Shown: piece by piece, positions 8,104 to 16,949 of the stretch
Numbering within the stretch: the stretch's first letter is position 1
How the letters are laid out: each line of letters starts with the position of its first letter
Assembly: GCF_900095135.1 (NCBI RefSeq)
Contig: NZ_LT605205.1
Location: forward strand, 992,001 to 1,056,000
Origin: Proteiniphilum saccharofermentans
GTDB lineage: Bacteria; Bacteroidota; Bacteroidia; Bacteroidales; Dysgonomonadaceae
DNA: 64,000 nt
Direction: 5' to 3'
Notes under the pieces: model-generated
The model's database searches: none
Seen by the model: only the letters and a program-made list of their open reading frames with translations
Told to the model about the DNA's origin: nothing
Translations under genes and position numbers: made by a program

Positions 8104-10119
8104 TTAATCCTCTCTTTTTGCGCGTCTGGCTTCCCAAACAAAATAGCCGACCAGTCCGATGAAAGCAATGAGTGCCACGATTTGTGCACCGGTACCGTGA
8201 GGATTACTCCATAGATTGGAATTAAGAGCTTCACCATCCCCTGTCAGGAATATGATGAGTGCACCTAATACTCCAAAGAGAGCGGCACCCGCGATGAATC
8301 CGGAAGATATCAGGATAGCACGCTGATGGCGTGCATTGGTCAACTGTTTGTCGGCACCTTTTTTATTGATCCAGTGGTTTAGCAGTCCTCCTACGATAAG
8401 TGGAGTATTCAACTGGAGGGGGATAAACATGCCGAGTGCAAATGCCAGGGGCGATACACCAAGCCAGTTCACAAGGATCGCGATCACTGCGCCGATACCT
8501 AGTAATATCCAACTCACACCACTTCCTGTCATCAGCGGTTCTATGATGGCAGCCATGGCATTGGCCTGCGGGGCTACCATAGGGTTCGGATGCTCAGGAG
8601 TGGCTACGAAGCCGTATGCTTCATTCAGGATAAAGATTACTGCACCTACAGTGGCGGCAGAAACAAGCGTTCCGAGAAATTTGTACGATTCCTGTTTTGC
8701 AGGGGTAGTCCCAATCCAGTAACCGATCTTCAGGTCGGTGACAAAACCCCCGGCCATAGAAAGTGCAGTACAGACAATGCCACCAATGATCAGCCCGCTC
8801 ACCATTCCCTGCCAGCCTTCCAGGCCTACGGCAACAAGGATTACCGATGAGAGGATCAACGTCATCAGCGTCATTCCTGATACAGGGTTAGTCCCCACAA
8901 TGGCAATGGCATTGGCAGCCACGGTGGTGAACAGGAATGAGATAACGGTGATGGCAATCAGGGCTACAATGGCCTGTATAAGTGTAATCTTTACTCCGAT
9001 GAGCAGAAAGATAAATACGGCGATAAGCGTGAGGAACAGGAATAACATCACGAATGACATCTTCAGGTCCCGGTTTGTACGCTTTATATCCGTTCCCACA
9101 GCACCAGTGGCCACTTTCTTACCGACTGCCAGTTTAAAAGCGCTGCCGATCACACCGGCCGATTTGATGATCCCGATGATCCCTGCCATTGCAATGGCAC
9201 CGATACCGATCGGACGTACATATTCTGCAAATATTGCTTCAGCCGACAGGGCGGCAAACGGATTGACACCACCACTCATGGCTGCCGTCAACGCACCGAT
9301 CTCATTTACCAGCGGGATCAGTACCAGCCAGGAAAGTAGTGAACCTACAACGATGATCAGCGCGAAACGTAATCCTACCAGATATCCGAAACTGAAAATG
9401 AGGGCGCTCACGTTGAATTTAAGCACCATTTTGAACTTTTCGGCCATCATGGCTCCGGCCGGGATAATACGTGTGGTAATCTCTTCACTCCAAAGGCGGA
9501 AAGCAGAGAAACAGAAATCGAATAATCCCCCGATAAGTCCACTGGTGATCAATAATTTTGCTTTGTTTCCACCTTTTTCCCCGGTCATCAGTATCTCGGT
9601 GGTTGCCGTAGCTTCAGGAAATGGTAATTTCCCGTGCATATCTTTTACGAAATACTTACGGAAAGGGATAAGGAAGAGAATTCCCAGGAATCCTCCCAAT
9701 AGCGATGAAAAAAAGATCTGCCAGAAGTTGATCTGAATGTCGGGATATTTGGCTTGCAGGATATAAAGCCCCGGAATAGTGAAGACCGCTCCGGCGACAA
9801 TCACTCCCGACGATGCCCCAATAGACTGGATAATGACATTCTGTCCCAACGCATTCTTTCGGCGGAATGCCGCTGATGCTCCTACGGCAATGATGGAGAT
9901 GGGGATGGCAGCCTCGAAAACCTGGCCGATTTTCAAACCTGAATAGGCTGCTGCAGCCGAAAAGATGACTGCCATTAATAATCCCATCCCTATTGACCAT
10001 GGAGTTACTTCCGTCACCGGCCTGTCAGAGGGAAGTACCGGCTTGTACTCTTCGCCCGGTTTTAATTCCCGATATGCATTCTCGGGCAATTCTGTAATTT
10101 TCTTTTCTTCTGATTCCAT
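8104..10119 (-). CDS. OPT family oligopeptide transporter
   Basis: The 671-residue product is an integral inner-membrane protein with about 14-16 hydrophobic segments separated by short loops. It starts with a charged cytoplasmic tail (about 1-40), then TPWSIGMGLLMAVIFSAAAA and the segment IGQVFEAAIPIS typical of bacterial OPT proteins; NPVSGMTLMTL in the middle is also a family signature. OPT carriers import short peptides, glutathione-like compounds or metal-siderophore complexes by proton symport. Substrate cannot be decided here; with a DPP IV gene divergent from it, peptide uptake is plausible. It is transcribed toward the GH92 gene. Confidence 0.9.
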   Translation of the reverse strand: MESEEKKITELPENAYRELKPGEEYKPVLPSDRPVTEVTPWSIGMGLLMAVIFSAAAAYSGLKIGQVFEAAIPISIIAVGASAAFRRKNALGQNVIIQSIGASSGVIVAGAVFTIPGLYILQAKYPDIQINFWQIFFSSLLGGFLGILFLIPFRKYFVKDMHGKLPFPEATATTEILMTGEKGGNKAKLLITSGLIGGLFDFCFSAFRLWSEEITTRIIPAGAMMAEKFKMVLKFNVSALIFSFGYLVGLRFALIIVVGSLLSWLVLIPLVNEIGALTAAMSGGVNPFAALSAEAIFAEYVRPIGIGAIAMAGIIGIIKSAGVIGSAFKLAVGKKVATGAVGTDIKRTNRDLKMSFVMLFLFLTLIAVFIFLLIGVKITLIQAIVALIAITVISFLFTTVAANAIAIVGTNPVSGMTLMTLILSSVILVAVGLEGWQGMVSGLIIGGIVCTALSMAGGFVTDLKIGYWIGTTPAKQESYKFLGTLVSAATVGAVIFILNEAYGFVATPEHPNPMVAPQANAMAAIIEPLMTGSGVSWILLGIGAVIAILVNWLGVSPLAFALGMFIPLQLNTPLIVGGLLNHWINKKGADKQLTNARHQRAILISSGFIAGAALFGVLGALIIFLTGDGEALNSNLWSNPHGTGAQIVALIAFIGLVGYFVWEARRAKRED

Positions 10120-10437
10120 ATATTTAATGTGCTAGTGTGCCAATATGCCAGCCAATCCCGATAAACCGGGACAAGTAGTGGCAATGAGATTTAATTGATT
10201 GGATGACTTAACGATCCAATAATTTGATGATGAATTGAAACAACGTTTGGCGGAGCCAAAATCGACGTAGTCAAATACTGTTGCCGAATTTTTTGCCGAA
10301 AATACAAAAAAATATGTGAAAGGAGCCCCTATTTTCGTAACTTTGTCGAAATTGAATATAATCATCAATCCTCAAATCCAACATCCCATATTCTAAAATG
10401 GATTATATTTGTATTTCTAAATTATAAGACAAGATCG
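10120..10437. other. Divergent intergenic region (OPT / DPP IV)
   Basis: No gene was found in these 318 bp. The region holds one CCCG palindrome (10155-10175), a GTGCCAAT motif next to it, a perfect small hairpin TTTGGC-GGA-GCCAAA at 10246-10260, and two possible Bacteroidales -7 boxes facing DPP IV, TAACTTTG at 10338-10345 and TATATTTG at 10404-10411. Neither box has a clear upstream TTG at the usual distance, so the promoter call is weak. Confidence 0.5.
10155..10175 (-). repeat. CCCG palindrome repeat copy
   Basis: ATCCCGATAAACCGGGAC is the exact reverse complement of the core of the copy at 8035-8055, so the element occurs in both orientations on the two sides of the OPT gene. Confidence 0.75.
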
Positions 10438-12615
10438 ATGAAAAAAATTCTTTGTAAGGTTATACTAACAATAATTATTGTGATGACAAGTGTTGTGACG
10501 GTATCTGCGCAGCACTTTACATTGGAAAACCTGTTGGGAAATGAATTCCTTCCCCGTGGTATAAGGCCGATGGTATCGTCGGAAGATGGAATGTATTATT
10601 ACCAGGCTGACCCACAGCAGACGGCAGTGATCAAATATGCATATGCCACCGGTGAAGCGGTGGATACCCTGTTTAACACACGTACGGCTCGAAACTGCAC
10701 CTTCGACAGTTTTCAGGGATTTTTGGTAAGTCCCGATGAGAACCGGGTACTGGTATACCGCGACAGGGAACAGGTCTATCGCCACTCCTTCCGTGCCAAT
10801 TACTATTATCATGACGTACGTCGCAACATGGTGAGGAAGCTCTCGGAACATCCCTCGAAACAGATGATCCCTACTTTTTCTCCTGATGGAAAAATGGTTG
10901 CCTACGTGATAGAAAATAATATATGGCTGACAAAGTTCGACTTTGATACCGAATCGCAAGTGACAAAAGATGGTGAATGGAACAAAGTAATCAACGGGGC
11001 GACCGATTGGGTATATGAGGAAGAGTTCGGGATAACCCGGCTGATGGAGTTTTCGCCTGATAACAATCTGTTGGCTTTTGTGCGCACCGACGAGTCAGCT
11101 GTGAAAGAATTTTCTTTCCAGACTTTTAATAAGCAGTTGTATCCCGATTTTTATCGGTTTAAATATCCCAAGGCGGGGGAGAGTAATTCCACTGTGGAAT
11201 GCCGTGTGTTCGATATTGCGGCACGTACCACACGCACTTTGGATGTGCCGCTGGAGGAAAATGGTTATATAGCACGTATCAAGTTCACACACGATCCCGA
11301 TCAATTGGCGGTGATGACACTGAACAGGGACCAGAACCGGTTCGACATGTATTTTACAAGCCCCCGTTCCACGGTTTCAAAATTGGTGTTGAGGGAAGAG
11401 AATAAATATTATATCGATTCTGAATGGCTCAATTCGATCCATTTCTTAAAAGACCGTTTTATTTACGTATCAGAAAAAGATGGTTATAGCCATATTTATA
11501 TTTACGGTCTTTCAGGTACGCTGCAAAAACAACTTACTACCGGTAACTACGACGTGACAGCGCTTTTGGCCGTGGACGGGCAAACGGAAACGGTCTTCTA
11601 TGAAGCTGCCGATGAGTCGCCCATAAGGCGCAATATATATAAGGTGAACATTAACAAGGGGCAACCCCAAAAATTGTCGCAGCAGGGGGGATATAACAGC
11701 GCCTCTTTCAGCGGACAGGGCAAGTATTTTGTAAATCGCTGGTCAGACGCTGAAACCCCCACTGTGATTACCTTGCACGATGCAAATGGAAAGCAATTGC
11801 GCATTCTGGAAGATAACCAGTCAGTCCGGGCCAAAGTGGCGGCCGCTCAGTTTCCCAAAAGAGAATATGTTACTGTGACGGCTGCCGATGGTATAACACG
11901 TCTGAACGGATGGATATTGAAACCCTATAATTTTGATCCTACCCGAAAATATCCTGTGGTGATGATCCAGTACAGCGGCCCCAATTCGCAACAAGTCTTA
12001 GACCGGTATAGTGCCGATTGGTATTATGCATTGCTGAATGAAGGCATTATAGTGGCTTGCGTAGATGGTAGGGGAACAGGCGCACGGGGTGAAGAGTTTC
12101 GTAAGGGTACCTATATGAATTTGGGGATTAAAGAGTCGGACGACCAGATTGCCGCTGCGCGTTACCTTGCCTCATTGCCTTATATCGATGCAAAGGGTAT
12201 TGGTATTTGGGGATGGAGCTACGGGGGATACACCGTGCTGATGAGTATGAGTCGTGGAAACGGAACCTTTAAAGCGGGAGTGGCCATAGCGCCGGTAACC
12301 GACTATCGTTTCTATGATACTATCTACACCGAGCGATTTATGCGTACGCCGCAGCAGAATAAACAAGGATACGATAATGGATCGCCTATTGCACTTGCAG
12401 GCCGGTTGGAAGGTAATCTCTTGCTGGTACACGGTACGGCTGATGATAACGTCCATTTTCAGAACTCTGTGGAATATTCGCGTGCATTGATTGAGGCCGG
12501 TAAACATTTCGACATGTTTTTCTTTCCGGATAAAGATCATTCTATCAGAGGCGAAAATACAAGGAAATACCTTTATGAAAAGGTGATCGGTTATTTCAAA
12601 CAGAATTTGAAGTAA
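10438..12615 (+). CDS. S9B family dipeptidyl peptidase IV
   Basis: The 725-residue protein begins with a signal peptide (about 1-25, ending VTVSAQ). An eight-bladed beta-propeller domain covers about 30-470 and contains DWVYEEEFG, the Glu-Glu motif that holds the substrate amino group. The C-terminal alpha/beta hydrolase has Ser594 in GWSYGG, Asp669 in HGTADDNVHF and His701 in DKDHSIRG. It should cleave X-Pro or X-Ala dipeptides from peptide N-termini in the periplasm or at the cell surface, in line with a proteolytic lifestyle. A strong terminator follows. The close match to all catalytic motifs makes the call safe. Confidence 0.95.
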   Translation: MKKILCKVILTIIIVMTSVVTVSAQHFTLENLLGNEFLPRGIRPMVSSEDGMYYYQADPQQTAVIKYAYATGEAVDTLFNTRTARNCTFDSFQGFLVSPDENRVLVYRDREQVYRHSFRANYYYHDVRRNMVRKLSEHPSKQMIPTFSPDGKMVAYVIENNIWLTKFDFDTESQVTKDGEWNKVINGATDWVYEEEFGITRLMEFSPDNNLLAFVRTDESAVKEFSFQTFNKQLYPDFYRFKYPKAGESNSTVECRVFDIAARTTRTLDVPLEENGYIARIKFTHDPDQLAVMTLNRDQNRFDMYFTSPRSTVSKLVLREENKYYIDSEWLNSIHFLKDRFIYVSEKDGYSHIYIYGLSGTLQKQLTTGNYDVTALLAVDGQTETVFYEAADESPIRRNIYKVNINKGQPQKLSQQGGYNSASFSGQGKYFVNRWSDAETPTVITLHDANGKQLRILEDNQSVRAKVAAAQFPKREYVTVTAADGITRLNGWILKPYNFDPTRKYPVVMIQYSGPNSQQVLDRYSADWYYALLNEGIIVACVDGRGTGARGEEFRKGTYMNLGIKESDDQIAAARYLASLPYIDAKGIGIWGWSYGGYTVLMSMSRGNGTFKAGVAIAPVTDYRFYDTIYTERFMRTPQQNKQGYDNGSPIALAGRLEGNLLLVHGTADDNVHFQNSVEYSRALIEAGKHFDMFFFPDKDHSIRGENTRKYLYEKVIGYFKQNLK

Positions 12616-12643
12616 CTATCTCTTGTTAATTATTCAGGGATTT

Positions 12644-12681
12644 GTTGCCGGATGGTTTATAACTGTCCGGCAACGTTTTTT
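12644..12681 (+). terminator. Rho-independent terminator of the DPP IV gene
   Basis: GTTGCCGGA at 12644-12652 pairs perfectly with TCCGGCAAC at 12666-12674 and is followed by six Ts from 12676. It argues against translation starts of the next gene at 12652 or 12682. Confidence 0.85.
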
Positions 12682-12753
12682 ATGTCTAAACAAAAAGGCC
12701 GTTTTGTTGTTATTATTGGGTGCGTTCAGATAGTGTGTGTGCGAAATAAGGTT

Positions 12754-13833
12754 ATGCAAAGAGTATTAAGGAATCCGGCATTAGGACTTATGTCGATGTT
12801 TATTTTTTCAATTCTGATATTGTATGTGGATTCCCGCATCGCTACCGGAATTGCATTGGCATTGTCTGTAACGGGATATATTGCAGTAAAAAAGTATAGC
12901 CGCCTTATCTATGATATTTCCATTATTACATTTGCAGTTGCATTATTATTCTCTTTTACCGTCTTCCCGAAATTGCCTCCCTTTAACCGGTTCGCCATTG
13001 TGGAGATCATTTTTGTGATATCCCTTATCATTATGCGCCTTTCGAGAGGGAAGATTATTACCCGGGTGGCAAAGGGGCGTAACATAATGTTGAAGAATTA
13101 TCTGAAAGAGTCACTGAGAGTATCCTTTCAGACGCAATACGGATTATCGATCCATCTTCTTCTTGTATTGGCTTTTTACCTCTTCGATGCTGCAGAGCTG
13201 CGCTTTGTGAGTAGTGCAGCCATGGTGGTATTGTGTCAGATTATCATGCTGGTGATCATGATTATGGAAACAGCCCGGTTATACATCCTTGATAAGAAAT
13301 TGTTTCAGGAAGAGTGGTTGCCCGTGGTGACGGAAAAGGGAGATGTGACGGGGAAAGTGGCGAAGTCGATCACCAAAAACCTGAAGAATAAGTTCATGCA
13401 TCCGGTGGTTCGCCTGGCGTTGATCTACAAAGGAAGAATTTACCTGCAGGCGCGGGATCAGGACCGACTGTTGAATCCCGGAAAGCTGGATTATCCGTTT
13501 GAGAAATATATGCAATTCAACGACAAAGTGGATGAAACTTTGCGGAATAGTATCAGAAAAGAATGCGGGGGTAACGATATTCCTCTGCGTTTTTTGTTGA
13601 AATATACATTTGAAAATGAAATAACCAAACGCCTGGTATTTCTCTATGTGTCCGTTATTGAAGATGAAGCGGTTTTCAACAGCCTGCATTTGCAAGGAGG
13701 AAAATTATGGACAGCTTCACAGATTGAAGATAATATGGGAACCGAAATTTTCTCCGAGTGCTTCGAATTGGAATATGAATACCTGAAAAACACGGTCTTG
13801 CTGGCACACCAATTCCTGAATAATAGCAAATAG
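12754..13833 (+). CDS. Six-helix membrane protein with Nudix-like C-terminal domain, function unknown
   Basis: The ATG at 12754 is preferred because earlier in-frame ATGs lie in or directly behind the DPP IV terminator; the product is then 359 residues. About six hydrophobic segments fill residues 8-170. The soluble C-terminal part (about 195-350) has the layout of isopentenyl-diphosphate isomerase/Nudix proteins, with HPVVRLALIYKGRIYLQAR and NPGKLDYPFEKYM. The Nudix box itself is degenerate: where REXXEEXG is expected one reads RNSIRKECGG. It may be a non-catalytic or altered Nudix domain anchored in the membrane. I do not recognise a named family and give no reaction. Confidence 0.6.
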   Translation: MQRVLRNPALGLMSMFIFSILILYVDSRIATGIALALSVTGYIAVKKYSRLIYDISIITFAVALLFSFTVFPKLPPFNRFAIVEIIFVISLIIMRLSRGKIITRVAKGRNIMLKNYLKESLRVSFQTQYGLSIHLLLVLAFYLFDAAELRFVSSAAMVVLCQIIMLVIMIMETARLYILDKKLFQEEWLPVVTEKGDVTGKVAKSITKNLKNKFMHPVVRLALIYKGRIYLQARDQDRLLNPGKLDYPFEKYMQFNDKVDETLRNSIRKECGGNDIPLRFLLKYTFENEITKRLVFLYVSVIEDEAVFNSLHLQGGKLWTASQIEDNMGTEIFSECFELEYEYLKNTVLLAHQFLNNSK

Positions 13834-13854
13834 GCATAAATTTTTCAAATCTCC

Positions 13855-13880
13855 TGTAACTTTTTGGTGGTTCGCCCGTC
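13855..13880 (+). promoter_or_regulatory. ECF-type promoter of the sigma factor operon
   Basis: TGTAAC at 13855-13860 and CGTC at 13877-13880 are separated by 16 bp, the classic AAC-N16-CGTC arrangement read by ECF sigma factors. The expected transcription start is about 7-8 bp downstream, next to the ATG at 13889, so the mRNA would be almost leaderless. Autoregulation by the sigma factor just downstream is inferred. Confidence 0.7.
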
Positions 13881-13888
13881 ATTATACA

Positions 13889-14404
13889 ATGAACATTGAT
13901 TCTTTCCATACCGTCATCCTCCCCCTGAAAGACAAACTCTTCAGGCTAGCATACGGCATTGTAAGAGAACAGGCTGAGGCTGAGGATATCCTGCAGGATG
14001 TGCTCCTGAAACTCTGGAGTAAGAGGGATGAATGGAATTATATAGAGAATCTCGAAGCTTACTGTTTCAGGGTTACCAAGAATACGGCACTGGATAGGTT
14101 GGCTTCCATGGCTGTCCGAAAAACCGGAGTGATCGATCCCGAAAAAGAGAATCTCTTTTTTGTTGACAATCGTTCTCCGCATACAGAAATGGAGAGAAAG
14201 GAACAACGCTCGGCCATTGACCAGAGCATTGGAATGCTTTCGGAAAATCAACGGTTGGTTTTCACTCTTAGGGAGATCGAAGGGATGAGTTACCGGGAGA
14301 TAGCTGAAGCGCTTGCTATCAGTGAAGATCTGGTGAAAATAAGCCTTCACAGGGCAAGACAAAAAATGAAAGAAATATTATCGGTATATCATAAAGATGA
14401 ATAG
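13889..14404 (+). CDS. ECF-family RNA polymerase sigma factor
   Basis: This 171-residue protein has sigma region 2 at about 10-80 (YGIVREQAEAEDILQDVLLK, with the conserved DILQD) and region 4 at about 110-165 (LSENQRLVFTLREIEGMSYR and the helix-turn-helix EIAEALAISEDLVKISLHRA). It lacks regions 1.1 and 3, as usual for ECF sigma factors. Its stop overlaps the next gene by 8 bp, implying coupling with a membrane anti-sigma-like protein. An AAC-N16-CGTC promoter just upstream suggests positive autoregulation. The group with a DUF4252 gene behind it is common in Bacteroidetes; the inducing signal is unknown. Confidence 0.93.
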   Translation: MNIDSFHTVILPLKDKLFRLAYGIVREQAEAEDILQDVLLKLWSKRDEWNYIENLEAYCFRVTKNTALDRLASMAVRKTGVIDPEKENLFFVDNRSPHTEMERKEQRSAIDQSIGMLSENQRLVFTLREIEGMSYREIAEALAISEDLVKISLHRARQKMKEILSVYHKDE

Positions 14405-14951
14405 TGAAAAGATGAATAGTCTATTAGAAAAATACTGGAACTGTGAAACATCAGTACAGGAAGAGAAGGAACTGCAAACGTTTTTCTCGGGCAACAGTGT
14501 GCCTGAAGAACTCCGGCAATACGTCCCTCTCTTTTCTTATATAAAGGATGAGCAGTCCATTTCGCTGAGCGACGGTTTCAGCGAAAGGCTGCAGAATGCC
14601 TTCGGGGTGGAAGGGGAAGGGAAAGAGCGCTATATCACTATTCGTATTTTTAGGCCTTTGTTGCGTATAGCGGTCTCCGTTTTACTTGTGGTAGGGATGG
14701 GTGTAAGTTTCTACTTCATCTCCAAGCAGGATAACCGCCCGCAGTTTGTGGAAACATTCGAAGACCCCAATGCTGCCATGCAACATGCTGCTTACGCACT
14801 TGAGAAATTGTCGCATGCACTGCGTAAAAGTGAAACGGCCTCGGTGGAAACCATCCAATTTATCGATGATCTGGATATTGATTGGATTGCCATCGACTCA
14901 TTAAACAAAGACAATCCGGTTGAAATAGATAGTGTGGAGAGCGAAGAGTGA
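14397..14951 (+). CDS. Single-pass membrane anti-sigma-like protein
   Basis: The 184-residue protein starts 8 bp inside the sigma factor gene. Residues 1-85 are hydrophilic and start with a short helix (MNSLLEKYWNCETSVQEEKELQTFF) of the kind that opens Bacteroidetes anti-sigma proteins. One transmembrane helix lies at about 88-110 (IAVSVLLVVGMGVSFYFIS). An acidic periplasmic tail follows. No zinc-type HxxxCxxC anti-sigma motif is present. Retaining the sigma factor at the membrane is inferred from gene order, coupling and topology, not from strong sequence similarity. Confidence 0.7.
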   Translation: MNSEKMNSLLEKYWNCETSVQEEKELQTFFSGNSVPEELRQYVPLFSYIKDEQSISLSDGFSERLQNAFGVEGEGKERYITIRIFRPLLRIAVSVLLVVGMGVSFYFISKQDNRPQFVETFEDPNAAMQHAAYALEKLSHALRKSETASVETIQFIDDLDIDWIAIDSLNKDNPVEIDSVESEE

Positions 14952-14980
14952 AGAACTGGAAAGTTAAGAATAAAGAATAA

Positions 14981-15030
14981 AATTGGTAATTAGTCAGTGG
15001 TAATTTGTCATTAGTCATTAGTAATTTGTC
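14981..15030 (+). repeat. TAATTRGTAATT-type junction repeat
   Basis: The gap before the DUF4252 gene is made of units such as TTGGTAATTAGTCAGTGG, TAATTTGTCATTAGTCATTA and GTAATTTGTCAG, related to repeats at seven other junctions. It ends about 17 bp before the start codon. Confidence 0.7.
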
Positions 15031-15046
15031 AGAATAAGGTAATAAT

Positions 15047-15541
15047 ATGAGAATAATATTAGGAATAATGTTTTCCTTCCTTCTTCCGGGAGCCCTCTTC
15101 GCCGATAATTTTGTGTCGGTATTTATGGAAAGATGTGCTGAAGACGAGAGGCCGCTAAGCAATATAAACATCGGTAGGACAATGCTTGATAAGATGGCTG
15201 CTAATACCGATGATGAGGAATTGAAGAATACATTCAAAGAGTTGAATAGCATTCGTATGATAAACTCCGACAATGTAGAGGACTCTAAATATTATTTTAA
15301 AAAAGCAAATGAACTGATCAAGGAGTCATTCTATGATTATGACGAGGCCGTCTCTGTAAGCGAAATGGGATCTAAGATCTCTGTTTGGGTAAAGAGGCAG
15401 GGAGAGGAAAGGCAGGATCTTATACTCATCGCCCTCGATAATGACGGGAAATTATCCATCATTACTGTTTCGGGAAAGATCGATTTCAATTCCATATCCA
15501 AATTGTCGGGATCACTACGGAACGGGCAACAATTTCCCTGA
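15047..15541 (+). CDS. Exported DUF4252-type protein
   Basis: The 164-residue product has an N-terminal signal peptide (MRIILGIMFSFLLPGALFA). The mature part, with alternating helix and strand and a conserved SVWVKRQGEERQDLILIAL stretch, matches the DUF4252 family seen behind ECF sigma and anti-sigma genes in Bacteroidetes. It is likely a target or sensor part of this sigma system in the periplasm. The molecular function of the family is not established. The gene follows the anti-sigma-like gene by 95 bp filled with an AT-rich repeat. Confidence 0.75.
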   Translation: MRIILGIMFSFLLPGALFADNFVSVFMERCAEDERPLSNINIGRTMLDKMAANTDDEELKNTFKELNSIRMINSDNVEDSKYYFKKANELIKESFYDYDEAVSVSEMGSKISVWVKRQGEERQDLILIALDNDGKLSIITVSGKIDFNSISKLSGSLRNGQQFP

Positions 15542-15916
15542 CGATGATTGGCTACTAATCAGCCAATAGTATAATGTCTCAAAAAATAGTGTTTCTGATT
15601 TTTAAACATACATTAATGGTCTTTTTAAAATAACTTTTTTCTTTTTTATATTTAAACGATGAGCAGGCAGCCGAGCGTGAGTTTAGCTGCCTGTTGCTAT
15701 ATTTCCCTGTTTGCAGTTTGCAGGTGAACTGATTTTTTTCAAAAACTTAAAGAAACACTTGCACATCTGATTGATTATTTGTAATTTTGTGCCGTTTTTC
15801 ATGTGAAAGGAATGGTTATTGGATGATAATCAAGGTATTAATATTATGCCATAACGTGAAAGGCAAGTGAGACAGTTAATTATTAAAAAACTGAAATAGA
15901 AAAAAGAAAGCAGAAG
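15542..15916. other. Intergenic region before the str operon
   Basis: These 375 bp hold no gene. Three structures are visible: a hairpin ATTGGCT/AGCCAAT at 15547-15567 just after the DUF4252 stop, a hairpin CAGGCAGC/GCTGCCTG at 15664-15693 without a T run, and the rpsL promoter near 15759-15789 followed by a 5' leader of about 120 nt. The leader contains TATGCCATAACG at about 15845, resembling the TATGCCATAGCGAG part of another repeat family. Confidence 0.55.
15759..15789 (+). promoter_or_regulatory. Bacteroidales sigma-70 type promoter of the str operon
   Basis: TTG at 15759-15761 and TAATTTTG at 15782-15789 are 20 bp apart, matching the Bacteroidetes -33/-7 pattern (TTTG and TAnnTTTG). It is the only good match in the gap and points to rpsL. 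Confidence 0.7.
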
Positions 15917-16324
15917 ATGCCTACAATTCAACAATTAGTAAGAAAAGGACGTACCACACTTACGGAGAAAAGCAAATCGCCTGCTCTGGACTCTTGTCCG
16001 CAGCGTCGTGGTGTTTGTGTGAGAGTGTATACCACTACTCCGAAAAAACCAAACTCGGCAATGAGAAAGGTGGCTCGTGTACGTTTGACCAACTCGAAGG
16101 AAGTGAATGCATACATCCCGGGAGAAGGACACAACCTGCAAGAGCACTCTATCGTGCTGGTGCGTGGAGGACGTGTGAAAGACCTTCCAGGTGTGCGTTA
16201 TCACATTGTGCGTGGTACTTTGGATACTGCCGGCGTAAACGGTCGTACCCAAAGAAGATCGAAGTACGGGGCTAAACGGCCTAAACCGGGCGCTAAACCG
16301 GCTGTAGCAGGTAAGAAAAAATAA
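15917..16324 (+). CDS. rpsL: 30S ribosomal protein uS12
   Basis: The 135-residue product carries the decoding-centre loops PKKPNSA and [11 protein letters not shown]. The lysines whose substitution gives streptomycin resistance are both wild-type. A basic lysine-rich tail of about 12 residues follows the conserved core. It is the first gene of the str operon and has a clear promoter and a leader of about 120 nt upstream. Identification is certain. Confidence 0.98.
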   Translation: MPTIQQLVRKGRTTLTEKSKSPALDSCPQRRGVCVRVYTTTPKKPNSAMRKVARVRLTNSKEVNAYIPGEGHNLQEHSIVLVRGGRVKDLPGVRYHIVRGTLDTAGVNGRTQRRSKYGAKRPKPGAKPAVAGKKK

Positions 16325-16400
16325 TTAAAAAATGTCGAATCGCTGTTGAATTTTTGGGATACGCTATTTTATGAAGGGTTGAGTAAATAAATTCGGAGGA

Positions 16401-16432
16401 GTTTGTTGAAGACTTTGCAAAGGCAACCAAAC
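16401..16432 (+). promoter_or_regulatory. Intercistronic hairpin in the rpsL-rpsG gap
   Basis: GTTTGTTG at 16401-16408 pairs with CAAC-C-AAAC at 16424-16432 with one bulged C, and the loop contains the self-complementary CTTTGCAAAG (16413-16422). It ends 19 nt before the rpsG start. The S12-S7 gap is where S7 represses its own operon in Escherichia coli, so a similar role is possible. Confidence 0.5.
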
Positions 16433-16451
16433 AACACAAATTTTTTAAGCA

Positions 16452-16928
16452 ATGAGAAAAACTAAACCTAAAAAAAGACAGGTTCTTCCTGATCCTGTTT
16501 ATGGTGATATAAGGGTGACAAAGTTTGTTAACCACCTTATGTATGACGGTAAGAAAAGTATCTCCTATGATATTTTCTATTCCGCATTGGATACAGTAAA
16601 GGCTAAATTGCCTAACGAAGAAAAATCGGCTCTCGAGATTTGGAAAGCCGCGCTCGATAATATAACCCCCCAAGTGGAAGTAAAGTCTCGCCGTGTGGGC
16701 GGAGCTACATTCCAGGTTCCTACTGAAATCAGGCCGGATAGAAAAGAATCCGTTTCAATGAAAAACCTCATTCTTTATGCTCGCAAAAGAGGGGGGAAGA
16801 CGATGGCTGATAAGTTAGCTGCCGAAATTGTAGATGCTTACAACAACCAGGGTGGTGCTTACAAACGTAAAGAAGATATGCACAGAATGGCAGAGGCGAA
16901 CCGTGCTTTTGCCCATTTCAGATTTTAA
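16452..16928 (+). CDS. rpsG: 30S ribosomal protein uS7
   Basis: The 158-residue protein has the S7 signature near its N-terminus ([21 protein letters not shown] region) and the [11 protein letters not shown] segment that contacts 16S rRNA in the head of the small subunit. It is a primary assembly protein. It is separated from rpsL by 127 bp with a strong hairpin and is followed after 21 bp by fusA. Confidence 0.98.
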   Translation: MRKTKPKKRQVLPDPVYGDIRVTKFVNHLMYDGKKSISYDIFYSALDTVKAKLPNEEKSALEIWKAALDNITPQVEVKSRRVGGATFQVPTEIRPDRKESVSMKNLILYARKRGGKTMADKLAAEIVDAYNNQGGAYKRKEDMHRMAEANRAFAHFRF

Positions 16929-16949
16929 TTTAGATAGAAGGTAAAAAAG

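Noticed and set aside
8738-9736. Long open frame (332 codons) on the plus strand within the OPT gene
   Set aside because: It is antisense to a complete transporter gene, has low-complexity Met/Thr/Ala/Ile/Pro sequence and no family features.
12652-12753. Earlier starts (12652, 12682) for the Nudix-like membrane protein
   Set aside because: They fall in the stem or directly behind the T run of the DPP IV terminator.
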